This document shows, piece by piece, positions 1 to 12,234 of a stretch of DNA of 64,000 nt (position 1 is the stretch's first letter; each line of letters opens with the position of its first letter). The translations under genes were made by a program, and so were the position numbers. The DNA comes from Cephalopachus bancanus (lineage: Eukaryota; Chordata; Mammalia; Primates; Tarsiidae): assembly GCA_027257055.1 (NCBI GenBank), contig JAPVLO010000572.1, forward strand, positions 248,001-312,000, written 5' to 3'. The notes below the pieces were generated by a model. The model saw only the letters and a list, made by a program, of their open reading frames with translations. It ran no database searches and was not told where the DNA came from.

Positions 1-23
1 GGCGTGAGCCACCTTGCCTGGCT
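1..23 (-). mobile_element. Alu, 5' end only (cut by window edge)
   Basis: GGCGTGAGCCACCTTGCCTGGC is the reverse complement of an Alu start. Confidence 0.85.
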
Positions 24-255
24 GAATAACTTTTAATGTAATTTATTTGCACATATAGTAATATGTGTATATAACATATAGTAATAAATCAGTTATAGAA
101 GCAAAATAGCAATTTATATAAATACATAAGAATAGCAGTGTAATTAAAATTTTTAATCATTCAAAACTTATTTTTCTAGCAAATATAAAATGATTGAAAA
201 GTTACATTAATATCTTAAAAATTTTTAATGAAATTAACTTTTAACTTTTGCTTAA

Positions 256-437
<182 letters not shown>

Positions 438-489
438 ATATGGAAGACAATTTCAAGTAGGATATTAGTCATTCAGATATTATTGAAAT

Positions 490-900
490 TTTTTAGCACT
501 TGGCATAATGGGCTGAATTACTCTTAAGGAATTAAATAATAAAATATAAACTAGTTTTAATTAATTCTCCAAAAGAGCATTTAGGATCAAACCTAAACAT
601 CTGCAAGAGAGCCAGTGGTAGTTGGTAGGCATGTTGCAGGCCACCTCTTGCAAGATCAGTTGAAATTCCTCTAATCACAACCATCTACTCACCATTCTTT
701 CAAAGCATTGTTCTTGTGTACACTTGGTATATCTTCTGTGAACTCATGCTGCTTGTGTGATACCCAAGAAGTAAGACAAAGTTCTAGGGAATAAGCTTTT
801 GTCCCATAAGATTGAGGTTTGGAGGGCCACAAACCATTATAATCTCCAAGAATTTTTTGCCCCTTTCTGAGCAATATCAATCCTCACTGAGAATGGATGG
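490..900 (+). repeat. Unclassified dispersed repeat, copy 1
   Basis: Shares TTTTTAGCACTTGRCATAAT near its start and a 19-bp exact block GGAGGGCCACAAACCATTAT ~330 bp later with the segment at 19845-20260, in the same order and orientation, with weaker similarity between. Probably an old, unrecognised interspersed repeat. Confidence 0.55.
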
Positions 901-1194
901 TCTAAGTGAATGCTGTCCTTCAGAATAGTCATTTTCACTGGTTGTACTACAACAGCAAATACATTAATCAGAATATGATGTAAAGATTTCCTCAGGAAAT
1001 ACCCCACATTTGGGTCATAGTACTTAATATTTGTCATTTTGTTTTGTTTTTTTCTTTTAAAATTGCTTTCCACTGTATTTACCAGTGTTTGCTCAGAGTC
1101 CTTTGCAAAAGTTAAATACATCCTCAAAGGACAATTGTTTGTCATAATTGAGGAGACAACAAAGAATGCAAACAGGCTCTGAGCAATATTGTAG

Positions 1195-1430
1195 AAAGAT
1201 CAATTAATTTGAAAGTCAGAAAACGAAGCTTAATCTATTCCCATAACAGGCTATGTGATCATGGGCAAGTATGTTAACCTGCTTGAACCTCATTTTACTT
1301 ACCTTGGAAAGGTCAATTATGCCTACTTCCAAATATGATGGTAAGGATTAAAAAAGAGAAAATATGTGAAAGCAGTGTGTAAAGTATAAAGAGGTATATA
1401 GGTATTGGCCACTGCTATTTGTAGTATGTC
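1195..1430 (+). mobile_element. MIR SINE relic
   Basis: Core-like TATGTGATCATGGGCAAGTA, then TTAACCTGCTTGAACCTCA and GATGGTAAGGATTAAAAAAG; weakly conserved MIR order. Confidence 0.75.
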
Positions 1431-2807
1431 TGTTAAATTCCATTCATGTTGCTGAGTAATTCTCTCTTATGCTTAAACAAAAACAGTAAATTGAAAATAG
1501 GAAAAAAAAAAAGATGATAAATGCTTTAAAAGAATCACGCTATATTCAGAAGATAGCAAAATAAAAGCCTTATGAAAATTTAAGTGATGCAGTGAATTGG
1601 AAATAAGAAAACTTTAAAATCACTTATACTAACCTTCCATGAATAGTCACAACAGTTTGAACTGTTTTTCTAGTGTGAATTATTTTAAAATGTGGAAATT
1701 AAAGTCAGTAGTCATTCCATGGCAATAACATTTTAAGTAAAATTGAATTGGTAGAAAATACAGATTACCAGTTATTGGAGGAAAGGAAAGCAAAATAGTA
1801 GGGTCTGAAATTTTTAAACTGAACTTGTTGATTGATGTGAGTCTCCAGGGGCATGTCCAAAAAGAAAAACTGTGATCTCAGGTCAGAGCAAAGGAATAAT
1901 TCAGGTTTTCTTCGCAGAACTGAGTATGTGACATTGGCAGGATGTTCAAGAAAACACGTTTAAGAAAGATTTGTTTTTGCAATATCAGCTCTTATTCCCC
2001 CCCGCTTTTCTTTTAATTCAGCATTTTAGTTTCTTCCTGGTTTCTTAAACCTCCTTCGCACCCACATGGATTCACTAGAAGGTAGCACTGAAGGCATAAT
2101 CTGTAAAATTGGAAGAAAGTTTGTCCAGTTTTAGTCCTGTAAGTTGTAGTAAACTCTGAGTATCCTTTATGACACTTGCCCTCAAGCTGACAAGTTTTTA
2201 AATAGATGAGTTTTGGTGAAGATCTGGACACAAAGAAATATATCTTGGGTCCTCCCTGTATCAAGCACAATTACATAACGCTATAAGTCAACCAAAGGGA
2301 ACTATAAACAAGATATTCTAAGACAAAAGGAAGTGTAATAAAGATGATGAAATTCTGGATATTAGAGGGCTATAACAGAACCTAATGGATAAGAAACCTT
2401 AACTCAGAGCATCTCTGACTCCAGAACCCCCCTGCAATTCCAGCTGAAGCCACCCTTAAGAAATGGAATAGAATTGGGTGGTAAGCAGCTTAAGATGCAG
2501 CTAGAAAGTTTTAGAAGTCAGTCCATCTAATAGGAAACATTGTTAGACATATCCAAACCTTTATTAGGAATATCATTAGAATAAAGAAAACTGATTTCTT
2601 TTGGAAGACAAAAAAGTCTTGTATCTAGGTTTTTAATGTGCACATTAGGTAGATTTAATTTTTATAAAAAGGCTTTTGTAATTTACAGTTGCTCTGTAAC
2701 TGAATAAAAGATCATATATATTAAAACATATCATCTGAATCACTAGTTCTCACAGGGCAATTTTATAAATTTGGTAGACTTACAAGAGTTTTGAGTTGGT
2801 TTTTGTT

Positions 2808-2935
2808 ATTGTGTTTTTTGAGATGGGTGTCTTCACTGTTAACTGGGCTAGTCTCAAACACTTAGGCTCAAGGGATCTTACCGCCTAAGCCTCCTGAATA
2901 ACTGGGATTACAGGTGTGCACCACTGCACTTAGCT
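2808..2935 (-). mobile_element. Alu-like left monomer (FLAM type), old
   Basis: TTTTTTGAGATGGGTGTCTT ... GTAACTGGGATTACAGGTGTG-type sequence ending in a diverged head; monomer length. Confidence 0.65.
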
Positions 2936-3813
2936 TTGAGCTGGCTTTTGACCAGTTTCTTAAAGTGTAATTAACAGTGTCTTGTGAAAACTAAATAAGA
3001 GCAACAGGCACTTCATTGATACAACAGGCACTTTCATTCAAGGAAGTGGTGTTTTCTATTTGTTTAGGGGCAGCAGCTGTAAGTGTCATTAGCTTGTGGA
3101 ATTCTTTGCTTGTTAGAGTTTCCCTCCACAGAAAATCATTAGAAAACCACTTTACTAAATTAACTCTGCCCAGGCCAATTATCTTAAATGTGAAGATAAT
3201 GATACCAAGATCACAAGTTCAGTTTAGATGTGAATGGTGTTTATTCAGTAAAGGTAATGCCACTGAGAGTAAAGCTCCAGTTATTGGCTACAGACCTCAT
3301 CTCTAACCTTTGTAAACTGTATCACAAAGATGTACTTAATCAGTAGGCTTGAAAGAAGCACTTGGGACCCTTCATCACTGCTTCTGAAAGCCAAACATAA
3401 CTCGGTTTATAGATTAATCTCACTTGAAGGTTAGATCAGTAGTCATATTTGCATATGAATTGAACTCACAATAAAACTACTTTCAGCAATGTAAAAATAT
3501 CAAAGTTTATTATGAGTTATCTTGTATCTGAGTTTTTATCTATCCTTTTCAAAAAATTAAATCATTTACCATAACTTACTGAGAGTAAATGCCAAGCACG
3601 TCTAAGTTGCAAGCACTCGAATGTTTATATTTTCAGGTTACCTGTTTCCCAAGAAATTAAAAATTATCTTTCAATACTAAGGAAATATACGAGCGAGCTG
3701 TCCAGTTACTATGATAAACCACGCTATTTCTTCTCTTTGCCTTTAGTTGTCTTTCCACTCATCCCAAATAGAAGTACAGATAACTTAAAGACATGTACTT
3801 TTCTTTACTACAG

Positions 3814-3997
3814 GGTAGAGACTGAAGTTGGAGACTACATGTTCTGCTTTGACAATACATTCAGCACCATTTCTGAGAAAGTGATTTTCTTTGAATTAAT
3901 CCTGGATAATATGGGAGAACAGGCACAAGAACAAGAAGATTGGAAGAAATACATTACTGGGACAGATATGTTGGATATGAAACTGGAAGACATTCTG
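3814..3997 (+). CDS. TMED5: TMED5 penultimate coding exon
   Basis: 184-bp exon. The acceptor is a pyrimidine-rich tract ending CTACAG before 3814; the donor is CTG|GTCAGT at 3998. It begins in phase 2 (G completes a split codon) and reads VETEVGDYMFCFDN to LEDIL. It encodes the end of the GOLD domain and the start of the coiled coil. Confidence 0.95.
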
Positions 3998-5278
3998 GTC
4001 AGTATGGTCTTTCCATAAAATAATAAGTTACTAACATCCAGAGGCCTTACTATAGTAATGGGCATTGAACTGATCAGCATTTTATTTGTATTATCCAAGA
4101 AAATGTTTCTAGGATTTTCTTATCTTTGCCATAAATACTTTGATATCATTTCCTATCTCAGCTTTATTTTACCTTATATTCATATAGCCCTTTTATAGGT
4201 TTCAAATCATTTATCTCACTAGGACCCTATTATCAAAATAGCTTTTCTCAGAAGATGTGCAATTTAGAATGCATTTTGATAAGCTTGTTTTATAAATGTG
4301 ATATTGGAACATTTTTTGTATTGTAAATACATTATGCTTTTGATTATATAGGATGCACATCTAAAAATAAAAGGTTTTCTAATTTCCTTACTACTTTGCG
4401 ACATAAAACATTGGGTGTTTTGCTGTATACTAAATTGGTCAGACTAACATTAAAAGAAAAAATATCATAAACACAACAAATTATATAATGGGATTATATG
4501 TTACATAATACCTACAGTTATCATCAATGGGGTTTTATACAACTAAATCATTTGCCAAGCACAATGTCACATGCCTGTAGTCCTAGCTGCGGGGGTGGGG
4601 GTGGGGTGGGCAGGTAGGTAGGTGCTGAGGCTTGAGGCCAGTTTGAGGCTAGTGAGCTGCGATCATGCCTGTGAATAGCCACTGCACTCCAGCCTGGGCA
4701 GCATAGCAGGACCCTGTTTCTAAAAACATAATTTTTTTTTATGGTTGTGTGAGGGCTAAGAGAGAGATCATGTATGTAAAATTCCTGGTGCTGGGCCACT
4801 CAGATAGTTTCATATTAGCTATTTTCAATAAATAGTTTTGTTCCCTTATTAAATAACTATAAACAATAATTTATATCAGGAGAACTATTAATAACCTTAC
4901 AGAGAATGTTTAGGTAATATAAGTAGTACCTGTTCACTAACTGAATTGTAAACCTATCTTAAAATTATTTGGATAAAAAACTAACATAAAGCACATTTTT
5001 AAATTAACTTAAAGTTGCTGTGCATTTTTTAGTAGTAAAATTATTTCCTTTATCTCCAGGAATCCATCAACAGCATCAAGTCCAGACTAAGCAAAAGTGG
5101 TCATATACAAACTGTGCTTAGAGCATTTGAAGCTCGTGATCGAAACATACAAGAAAGCAACTTTGATAGAGTCAATTTCTGGTCTATGGTTAATTTAGTG
5201 GTCATGGTGGTGGTGTCAGCCATTCAAGTTTATATGCTGAAGAATCTATTTGAAGATAAGAGGAAAAGTAGAACTTAA
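3814..5278 (+). CDS. TMED5: TMED5, p24 family cargo receptor, 3' half (last two coding exons)
   Basis: Single-pass type I membrane protein of the p24 gamma group that cycles between ER and Golgi in COPI/COPII vesicles and helps sort cargo such as GPI-anchored proteins and Wnt (family knowledge). The two exons encode the last ~133 residues of a protein that is 229 aa in human. In order: the C-terminal half of the lumenal GOLD beta-sandwich (VGDYMFCFDN, with the second conserved cysteine), an alpha-helical coiled-coil stretch rich in E, D and K (LEDILESINSIKSRL), a transmembrane helix (FWSMVNLVVMVVVSAIQVYM) and a short basic cytosolic tail NLFEDKRKSRT, whose LF pair sits where p24 tails carry the coat-binding hydrophobic pair. 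The frame is open across the splice (CTG|GAA) to TAA at 5276-5278. The signal-peptide exon and exon 2 lie upstream of the window. No frameshift or stop, so probably functional. From memory it differs from human at only about three positions (TDMLDM, HIQTVL, MLKNLF). Confidence 0.96.
4550..4738 (+). mobile_element. Old Alu fragment
   Basis: ATGCCTGTAGTCCTAGCTGC, a G-rich expansion (GGGGGTGGGGGTGGGGTGGG), then CACTGCACTCCAGCCTGGGC. In the last TMED5 intron. Confidence 0.8.
5060..5278 (+). CDS. TMED5: TMED5 terminal coding exon
   Basis: 219 coding bases after the acceptor TATCTCCAG (ends 5059). It reads ESINSIKSRLSKSGHIQT, then the transmembrane helix and basic tail, and stops at TAA 5276-5278. 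The intron before it is 1062 bp and contains the Alu fragment at about 4550-4738. Confidence 0.95.
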   Translation, partial: ESINSIKSRLSKSGHIQTVLRAFEARDRNIQESNFDRVNFWSMVNLVVMVVVSAIQVYMLKNLFEDKRKSRT

Positions 5279-7520
5279 AACTCCAAGCTAAAAGTACTTA
5301 ACATTGAAAAGCATAGCAGAAAAATGCAATAAACTGTTACAGTCAAGACCATTAATGGTTCTTTTCCAAAATATTTTCAGATATTATTGTGTGAAACAGG
5401 TATAATTTTAATGTGAAAGTAAAGTCTTTACTTTCTGTGCAAATAATTTTATTGATCCAGTTGTACTTCAGTGTATAGCAGGAATATTTTGCAGAATATG
5501 TTTAACTGGATGAAGCCATATGAAAACTGCATTTTCCTAACTTTGAAAACATTTTGAAAATGTCATAGGTGACTTAAATAAATGAGCTTCAGGCCTAATT
5601 GGAACACCAAACAGTATGTTTTTACAAGGTTCTCTTACCCAGAATTTTCTTGATAAGTGTGGCAATTACAAATTACATAACTGTAGAAGTTTTTAATATA
5701 TTAAGTTATAAATAATCTGAGAATTACCTAATTATGGATTAACTATATCTTTGAGAAAAGTTGAGTCTTGTCTTCTAATTTACATATGCATATCTCCTAT
5801 AATTAAGTAGAAGCATAGCTTTGAAATACAATTAGATTTTTGAGATTTTTATAACCAAATATGTCAATGTAAAATATTAGCAGAAAGTATTCTTTTTTGT
5901 ACTTAGCCTACATTCCCAAAAGCTGACATTTTGATGATTCTTAAAAATGCAAAGTTATAACTTCACTCATTAAAATTAGGACAAGTTTTCTCTTTGAAGA
6001 GAAGAATATAATTAAAGTTTTCTTGGTCTCCATAAGGACACATTCTGTCTAAACCTTAACTAAGGTAGAGGATTTTAAAATTAAATGTGAGATAAGTTTA
6101 TTTTTATATTATCTGTCAACAGTGTTATACAGTTTTAACATGATTACTGACTTAGATAATACATTATGACTAGTATTTGTAAAGGAAATATTGCTAAAGG
6201 GATCTGGGCCTAGCATAAACAAATATCTCCTTTCCTGAGTTCTAAGAATTATCAGAAATAATAAAAAAGAATTTAGGGAAACTTGAGAATACTGATCCAA
6301 AATAAAGTTCACTTAAATGGAACTATAAATCTAAAATCTGATTGGCTCATCATGACATCCTAATTCTAATATAAATCAAAGGAGATTGATTTCCAGTTAA
6401 CTGGAAGAAACTGTACTTAGCCATGGGTTTTATTTTTTACAAGAATTGTTTTGAATTATCTTTTATAAGTATTCAGGTACATTTTATGAAATGTAAGCCC
6501 TACTGTAAGGTTTAGCACTGGAAGTACATATTTATTACAGTGTTTATTATAACTTTTATAATACGGCCTTCCTGATCACTTTATTTATTGACATTGAAGT
6601 AAGAACTGGAAACAACAATTCCAAGTTCTAAACACCCAAAGGTGAATAACTATATCAAAAAGTCTCTACCACCCTGGCTTATTGAAATCTGTGGAGTCTT
6701 ACTCAAGTACTAGTAATTTAACTTCATCGTGAATGAAACAGTTTTAAAGTTACCCATTTGTAGTATTGTTTGTGACAAATATATTGTGAATTCGAAACCA
6801 TAAACTTAAAATTTTGGATAGAGAACCCATCGATAGGTTAGTACTTCTGGAATTCTTGATAAGCAATAATTCTAACCAGAGAGATAGATTCATTTACACT
6901 CAGAGTGGTACAGAAGGAGATACGTTTCCTTTGTTCTTTGGTCCTTGAGAGAGGAATAGAAGCTCAGATTTACTTATTCAGAGGCTTTTTTAAAATGAGG
7001 TGAATGCCATAAATGATCATGTATCTTAATTTGCCAAGAAAATGCTTCAGATGTCTCGGGAGTATCCCTTGTAACACTTGCAAAACAAGGATCAATAATA
7101 CCATTGCTATTAAGAGCCCTCCTTTTTGCCCCTTCTGTTAAATTTGTAGTGAAATGCAAACTTACAGTACCATCAGTAATAAAGCAAGGTACACATATAA
7201 ACTACTGCATCTTTTCTATAAAACTGTGATTAAGAATTCTACCTCTTATGTATGTATGGCTGTTACTGTACTGTACTCTGATTCCTGACCTAACACTGAA
7301 TTTGTTACTTCACCTACATAATATGTTTTGTGCCACTGACTTAACCTATGATTCAGTAGCTTCACATATGAAAAATAATGGCTTTATTGGGAAAACAAAG
7401 AGTTTAGGAATATTAAGGATAATTTTATTTTTATAGACAAAAAGTGAAATATTTAAGAATTACCTGTATTAATCAAAAAAGTAAAATTTGTAAACAAATA
7501 AAAAATCTTTAATATTTCTA
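5279..7520 (+). other. TMED5: TMED5 3' UTR (3' end uncertain)
   Basis: AU-rich, repeat-free sequence directly after the stop codon, as expected for a long 3' UTR. Candidate AATAAA signals are at 5328-5333 (50 nt after the stop, followed by GT/T-rich sequence), 5577-5582 and 7497-7502 (followed by a T-rich stretch). I cannot tell which is used; alternative polyadenylation is plausible. The absence of SINEs from 5279 to about 8278 fits selection on a UTR, but this is inference. Confidence 0.6.
5328..5333 (+). promoter_or_regulatory. TMED5: Proximal candidate poly(A) signal of TMED5
   Basis: Canonical AATAAA shortly after the stop, with a T-rich stretch (TGGTTCTTTTCC) 20-35 nt downstream as a candidate GU/U-rich element. 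Confidence 0.45.
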
Positions 7521-8278
7521 AAAGCATACTGTTTCTTTTTTTTAATGTCACTATTCCATTTCTGAATTAAAATTATGCTAGAATTGAATAAGTTATCACT
7601 TACCAGCTGATTTGTCTTTGGTTTTTAATTATGTAAGCTTTTTAAATACTACAATATTTAATTAAGGCCTAGAGCTTGCTCTTATTTGCATTTAGATGAT
7701 TGAATGTCAAGACATGGAGGGTAAATAAGTGTTTGAAAAACAGCACTGAGATAAATTACAAGTTGAAATGTAATTTTATGGTAAGTATACTTACTGTTTT
7801 AAACATGATGTCTTATAATTGTCAAAACCTGAGTACCTATGATTGTATGCCTCCTCAAATGAAAATTCTTCATCTGAAATTTTAGAAGAAATTGATTAAG
7901 CATGTAATGATTTTTCATCTGGAGTATAATGCACAAATTGGTTTATACTTGTGGACGGCCACCTTGAAAAAGCAGTGTATCATGAATACTGAGCTTAGTA
8001 TATATAATAAAAATTACTATCAAAGAAATATCCCTACCATCATTGTAAATGTTTTCTACTCTTTAATGCCTTCCTGAATCTCATAGCTTTCTGCACCTCT
8101 TATTATACATAATTCTACCTCACACTGGAATTTATATATGTACTTATTCGTCTGTTGCTTAAACATACATTGCACATGAAAAGCACTCAAAATATGCAGA
8201 AGCAAAGATCATCAGTTCTTAAAGTTTGGAAGGCTAATATGGAACTTGTTCTACTCCTCTGTCCAACCCCAGAAATTC

Positions 8279-8540
8279 TTTTTTGTTGTTGTTTTGAGTT
8301 GGAGTCTCACTCTGTTGTCCAGACTGGAGTGCAGTGGCCGCTCCCAGCCACTGCAGCCTCGACCTGCTAGGCTCCAGCAATCCTTCCGCCTCAGCCTTCC
8401 AAGTAGCTGGAACTAATTTTTTGTAGACATGAGGTCTCACCAAGTTGCCCAGGTGGGTCTCGAACCCGCGGGCTCAGGCAATCCACTCACCTCAGTTTCC
8501 CAAGGCGCGGGATTACAGGCTGAGGCCACTGAGCCCAGCT
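8279..8540 (-). mobile_element. Alu, tarsier-type subfamily
   Basis: TTTTGAGTTGGAGTCTCACT head-to-tail in reverse, ending GAGGCCACTGAGCCCAGCT; flanks AGAAATTC/AGAAATTG may be the TSD. Part of an inverted pair with 8622-8903. Confidence 0.9.
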
Positions 8541-8621
8541 AGAAATTGATTCTTTAGGGGAAGAATATGGCTCAAGAATCTTAAGTTTTGGACCATTTGC
8601 TAGATATATAAGAAACTACAA

Positions 8622-8903
8622 GCTGGGCTCGGTGGCTCAGCCTGTAATCCCGTGCCTTTGGGAGGCTGAGGTGAGTGGATTGCCTGAGCCCGCGGGTTCG
8701 AGACCCGCCTGGGCAGACGAGACCTCATCTCTACAAAAAAAAATTAGCCGGGCATGGTAGCACGTGCCTATAATTCCGGCTACTCGGAAGGCTGAGGTGG
8801 AAGGATCGCCGGAGCCCAGCAGGTCGAGGCTGCGGTGGCTGGGAGCAGCCACTGCACTCCAGTCTGGGCGACCAAGTGAGACTCCAACTCAAAAAAAAAA
8901 AAA
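8622..8903 (+). mobile_element. Alu, tarsier-type subfamily, full length
   Basis: GCTGGGCTCGGTGGCTCAGC to GAGACTCCAACTC plus A tail. Exact TSD AAGAAACTACAA at 8610-8621 and 8904-8915. Confidence 0.95.
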
Positions 8904-9149
8904 AAGAAACTACAATGCTTGGTGTAGGTTGACGTATGGTCACTTCCTTCAAACCATCTACACAAGCCACTATTGCCTCACAAGTTTTAAGTTGCAATTA
9001 CGATCAAATGTTGTAAAGGGGATTATTTCTACTTTCGATATACATGGGATGATGGACTAAATGTAACCTTCCTACAGTTGATTTCAATTCTAAAAGGACT
9101 ATTGCCATTTGTGGGGAAAAGCCAAAAGAAAAGATCAGAACTTCAAAAG

Positions 9150-9660
9150 ATAACCTTCAGAGTTGTTTAGCCAGGACACAAGAGAAATTGGGCTGGTGAC
9201 TTATAAGATAGAGCCACTCTGGAAAATATTCTTGACGATTTCCTATAAAAACTAAACATGCACTTAATGTACAACTCAGCATTTGTACTCCAGAACTTTA
9301 TCCCTGACATGAAAGCTTATTTTCAAATAATAATCTGAACACATGTAGAGAGCAGCTTCATCTCTAACAGCCAAAAACTGGGAACCACCCATACATGCTA
9401 TATGATTGTTTATGTAACATTCTTGAAAGAACAAAAGCTATAGAGACAGGAAGCAGATCAGTAGTTGCCAGACTTTAGGGATGAGGGGAAGGAGAAGGTA
9501 GCCATAAAGGGAGCCCTGTGGCAGAACAGTTTGATTTTGATTGGGATGGTTATAGAAATACATGTGTGAAATGTCGGAGAGAAGTATTTCATAGGTAAAA
9601 CAGACATTAATGTGTTGCAATATATGTATTTCTGATTGAGTAAATAAATTTAACTTCATA
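9150..9660 (+). mobile_element. L1M-type LINE relic, 3' part
   Basis: Order AACAGCCAAAAACTGGGAAC, ATAGAGACAGGAAGCAGATC, GTAGTTGCCAGACTTTAGGG is typical of the 3' end of old L1 elements. Confidence 0.7.
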
Positions 9661-9783
9661 ATAAAACCAAATAATCTTAGTGAAAAACTATCATATTGGG
9701 TACTAGTTCAGTCTTCTAAGATCTCAGTTATTATAAGAAGGTGAAGTAACTATTCTTCAGGTTGCTTAAGAAATTGAGCCTCA

Positions 9784-9861
9784 GCCACTCCCTCGGTCCC
9801 CTCCAACTGTGGGAGCTTTTCTGTTCTCTCAATAAATCCTGCTTTCTCAGCAAAAAAAAAA
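9784..9861 (+). mobile_element. TINE-like LTR-derived retroposon, copy A
   Basis: ~78-bp insert: CTCGGTCCCCTCC, ACTGTGGGAG, CTCTCAATAAATCCTGCTTT, then a pure A tail. Exact 13-bp target-site duplication AAATTGAGCCTCA at 9771-9783 and 9862-9874. The AATAAA plus CTGCTTTCTC pattern is that of an R/U5 end of a class I retroviral LTR, while the A tail and TSD are the mark of LINE-1 mobilisation. This matches the Tarsius interspersed elements (LTR-derived, L1-mobilised) known from tarsier. Copy B is at 43027. Confidence 0.8.
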
Positions 9862-9874
9862 AAATTGAGCCTCA

Positions 9875-10191
9875 TCATTTTATTTTATTTTATTTTATTT
9901 TATTTTATTTTTTTGAGTTGGAGTCTCACTTTGTCGCCCAGACTGGAGTGCAATGGCCGCTCCCGGCCACCGCAGCCTCGACCTGCTGGGCTCCGGCAAT
10001 CCTTCCGCCTCAGCCTTCCAAGTAGCTGGAACTACAGGCGCATGCTACCACACCTGGCTAATTTTTTATTTATTGTAGAGATGAGGTCTCACCAAGTTGT
10101 CCAGGCAGGTCTCAAACCCGCGGGCTCAGGCAATCCACTCACCTCAGTTTCCCAAGGCGTGGGATTACAGGCTGAGCCACCGAGCCCAGCT
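9875..10191 (-). mobile_element. Alu with (TTTTA)n tail
   Basis: (TTTTA)n at 9875-9912, GAGTTGGAGTCTCACTTTGT, both arms, ends GCTGAGCCACCGAGCCCAGC. Inserted next to the 3' TSD of TINE copy A. Confidence 0.95.
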
Positions 10192-10274
10192 CTATTTTTG
10201 ACTTTTTAAAGGGTTGACTTTTTAATGGACAATCATGGCATACCAGTGTAAGAAAAAGTTTGCTATAAATTCTT

Positions 10275-10568
10275 TTTTTTTTTTTTTTTTTTTTGAGTTG
10301 GAGTCTCACTGTGTCTCCCAGACTGGAGTGCAGTGGCCGCTTCCGGCCACCGCAGCCTCGACCTGCTGGGCTCCGGCGATCCTTCCGCCTCAGCCTTCCA
10401 AGTAGCTGGAATTACAGGCACGCGCTACCACGCCCGGCTAATTTTTTGGTTTATTGTAGAGATGAGGTCTCGCTGCCCAGGCGGGTCTCGAACCCGCGGG
10501 CTCAGGCAATCCACTCACCTCAGCCTCCCAAAGGCGCAGGATTACAGGCTGAGCCACTGAGCCCGGCT
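10275..10568 (-). mobile_element. Alu, tarsier-type subfamily, full length
   Basis: T17 tail, GAGTTGGAGTCTCACTGTGT, ends GCTGAGCCACTGAGCCCGGC. TSD CTATAAATTCTT at 10263-10274 and 10569-10580. Confidence 0.95.
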
Positions 10569-11387
10569 CTATAAATTCTTAAATGCCAAAGGCACATAAA
10601 CTTTATTAAAAACAAATGTGCTAGCAATTATCCCTTGGCCAAAGAGCAAAGGCACAGTTTATTTAGACTAAAAACATGCAGATGGCTCACATGTTATCAA
10701 ACGAAATTATCTCCTTTTTGACCACCCAAAGTATAAGAGTACTGCACCGGGATGCAATGCTCCTATGACCCCATAGCATCTAATACATGTTGCGTTTGTC
10801 ACTCCATACCAGGGAAAGGATTTGCTATGAGCATTACTACATCCAGTACTTTGGAGAACACAAAAGCAACGAGTATTCCCTTAAAGAGTTGACAGTATAA
10901 ACAAGGAGAAAGTCAAGTAATCAGGAATTATCAGCTATTTGTTTTTCCAAGTCTCTCCTTTGTCATTCCTTGCTCCAGAAAGTCTCGCTGGATTCCTCAA
11001 GCCTAGGTTGTGTCCATCTTACATGCTCTTGCTACACTATACTCTCAAATCACTGATCACAGTACATCACAATGTTTATTAGACTGCAGCAAATGCTTCA
11101 TTTTCTAAACTGAACTTATAACTCTCAATACCAAAGAAAAAGTAAACAATGTAATTTAGAAGCCAGTTTCAGTAACTACTGTGAAACATCTCAGCCTTTG
11201 ATGGCACTTTCCAATGTCAGCCTAGGAAAACCACTTGACATTTTAAGAAATATTATCATTAATTTTTCTTCCCAGAACAGAGTCTTTTCCTCACTCATTT
11301 TCTAAAAAAAAATCTCAAAACCATTGTACACTGACTCTTTTTCAGGATTTCTTTTAAAAATATTTTTGAAGTTTGATTTTTATTATA

Positions 11388-11513
11388 CTTTTTTTCAGAG
11401 AGACAGGAAGGAGCTCGCTTTGTCACACAGGCTAGAGAGCAGTGGCATGGTCACCCCCTGCCCTGGCCTTCCAAAGTGTTGGAATTACAGGCGTGAGCCA
11501 CTGCGCCCAGCCT
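11388..11513 (-). mobile_element. Old Alu with internal deletion
   Basis: CGCTTTGTCACACAGGCTAG joined to CCAAAGTGTTGGAATTACAG, ending CACTGCGCCCAGCC; much of the element is missing. Confidence 0.8.
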
Positions 11514-11932
11514 ACATTTTAGGCAACTTCACTTTGAGTATAGTATGGGCTTCTGAATCTACCACAGAGTACCCATCTGGAAAGCTCTACGAAGTATTCT
11601 CTTGGAAACACTTCAAGTCCTTTTACTTCAGAATAAGCTTTGAAATAAAACACAGCAGTTGGTTTCCCACTATAAACATAGGTATTACTTGTTTCAACAA
11701 AACAAAAACTTTTTTGGTTCAGCTAATCTCTTAAATCTGCTCTAAATCTACACTATAATAGCAGGTAAGACCAAAAAAAATTTCTTCATACCCGCCACAG
11801 TAAAGAAATCTGAGTGTTCAGGTCTTTGCTTTAAAAATGGTGAGAAGCAAGTTTTTAATAATAAAGAGCTTAAGTTTTGGGAAAGGCCTGGCAGAAACCA
11901 CAGTTATTAACAAGTAGAGTATTCAGGACTTT

Positions 11933-12222
11933 TGGCCAGGCATGGTGGCTCATACCTGTATCCCAGCACTTTGAGAGGCCAAGACGGGAAGGATCACTTG
12001 AGACCAGAAGTTTGAGACCAGCTTTAGGCAACACAGCAAGACCCTGTCTCTAAAAACATTTTTTAAAACTAGTATGCACCTGTAGTCCTAGCTAGCTACC
12101 TGGGAGGGCAAGATGGGAGGACCCCTTGAGCTCAGGAATTTGAAGTTACGCTGAGCTATGAACACACCACTGACTCCAGCCTGGGTGACCAAGTGGGACT
12201 CTGTGTCTTTAAAAAAAAAAAT
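11933..12222 (+). mobile_element. AluJ-like element
   Basis: GGCCAGGCATGGTGGCTCAT to TGACTCCAGCCTGGGTGACC plus A tail; diverged. Confidence 0.9.
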
Positions 12223-12234
12223 TCATAACTCACT

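Noticed and set aside
3737..4018. Open frame extending past both splice sites of the TMED5 exon
   Set aside because: The parts before 3814 and after 3997 are intron read-through; splice sites define the exon.
8764..9060. Open frames of 60-130 codons over Alus (also 9865-10209, 10293-10574, 16661-16973, 30407-30685, 52237-52620, 60428-60754)
   Set aside because: They translate Alu sequence in either strand and are not genes.
11324..11734. 136-codon open frame
   Set aside because: Runs across an old Alu fragment; no family resemblance or splice context.
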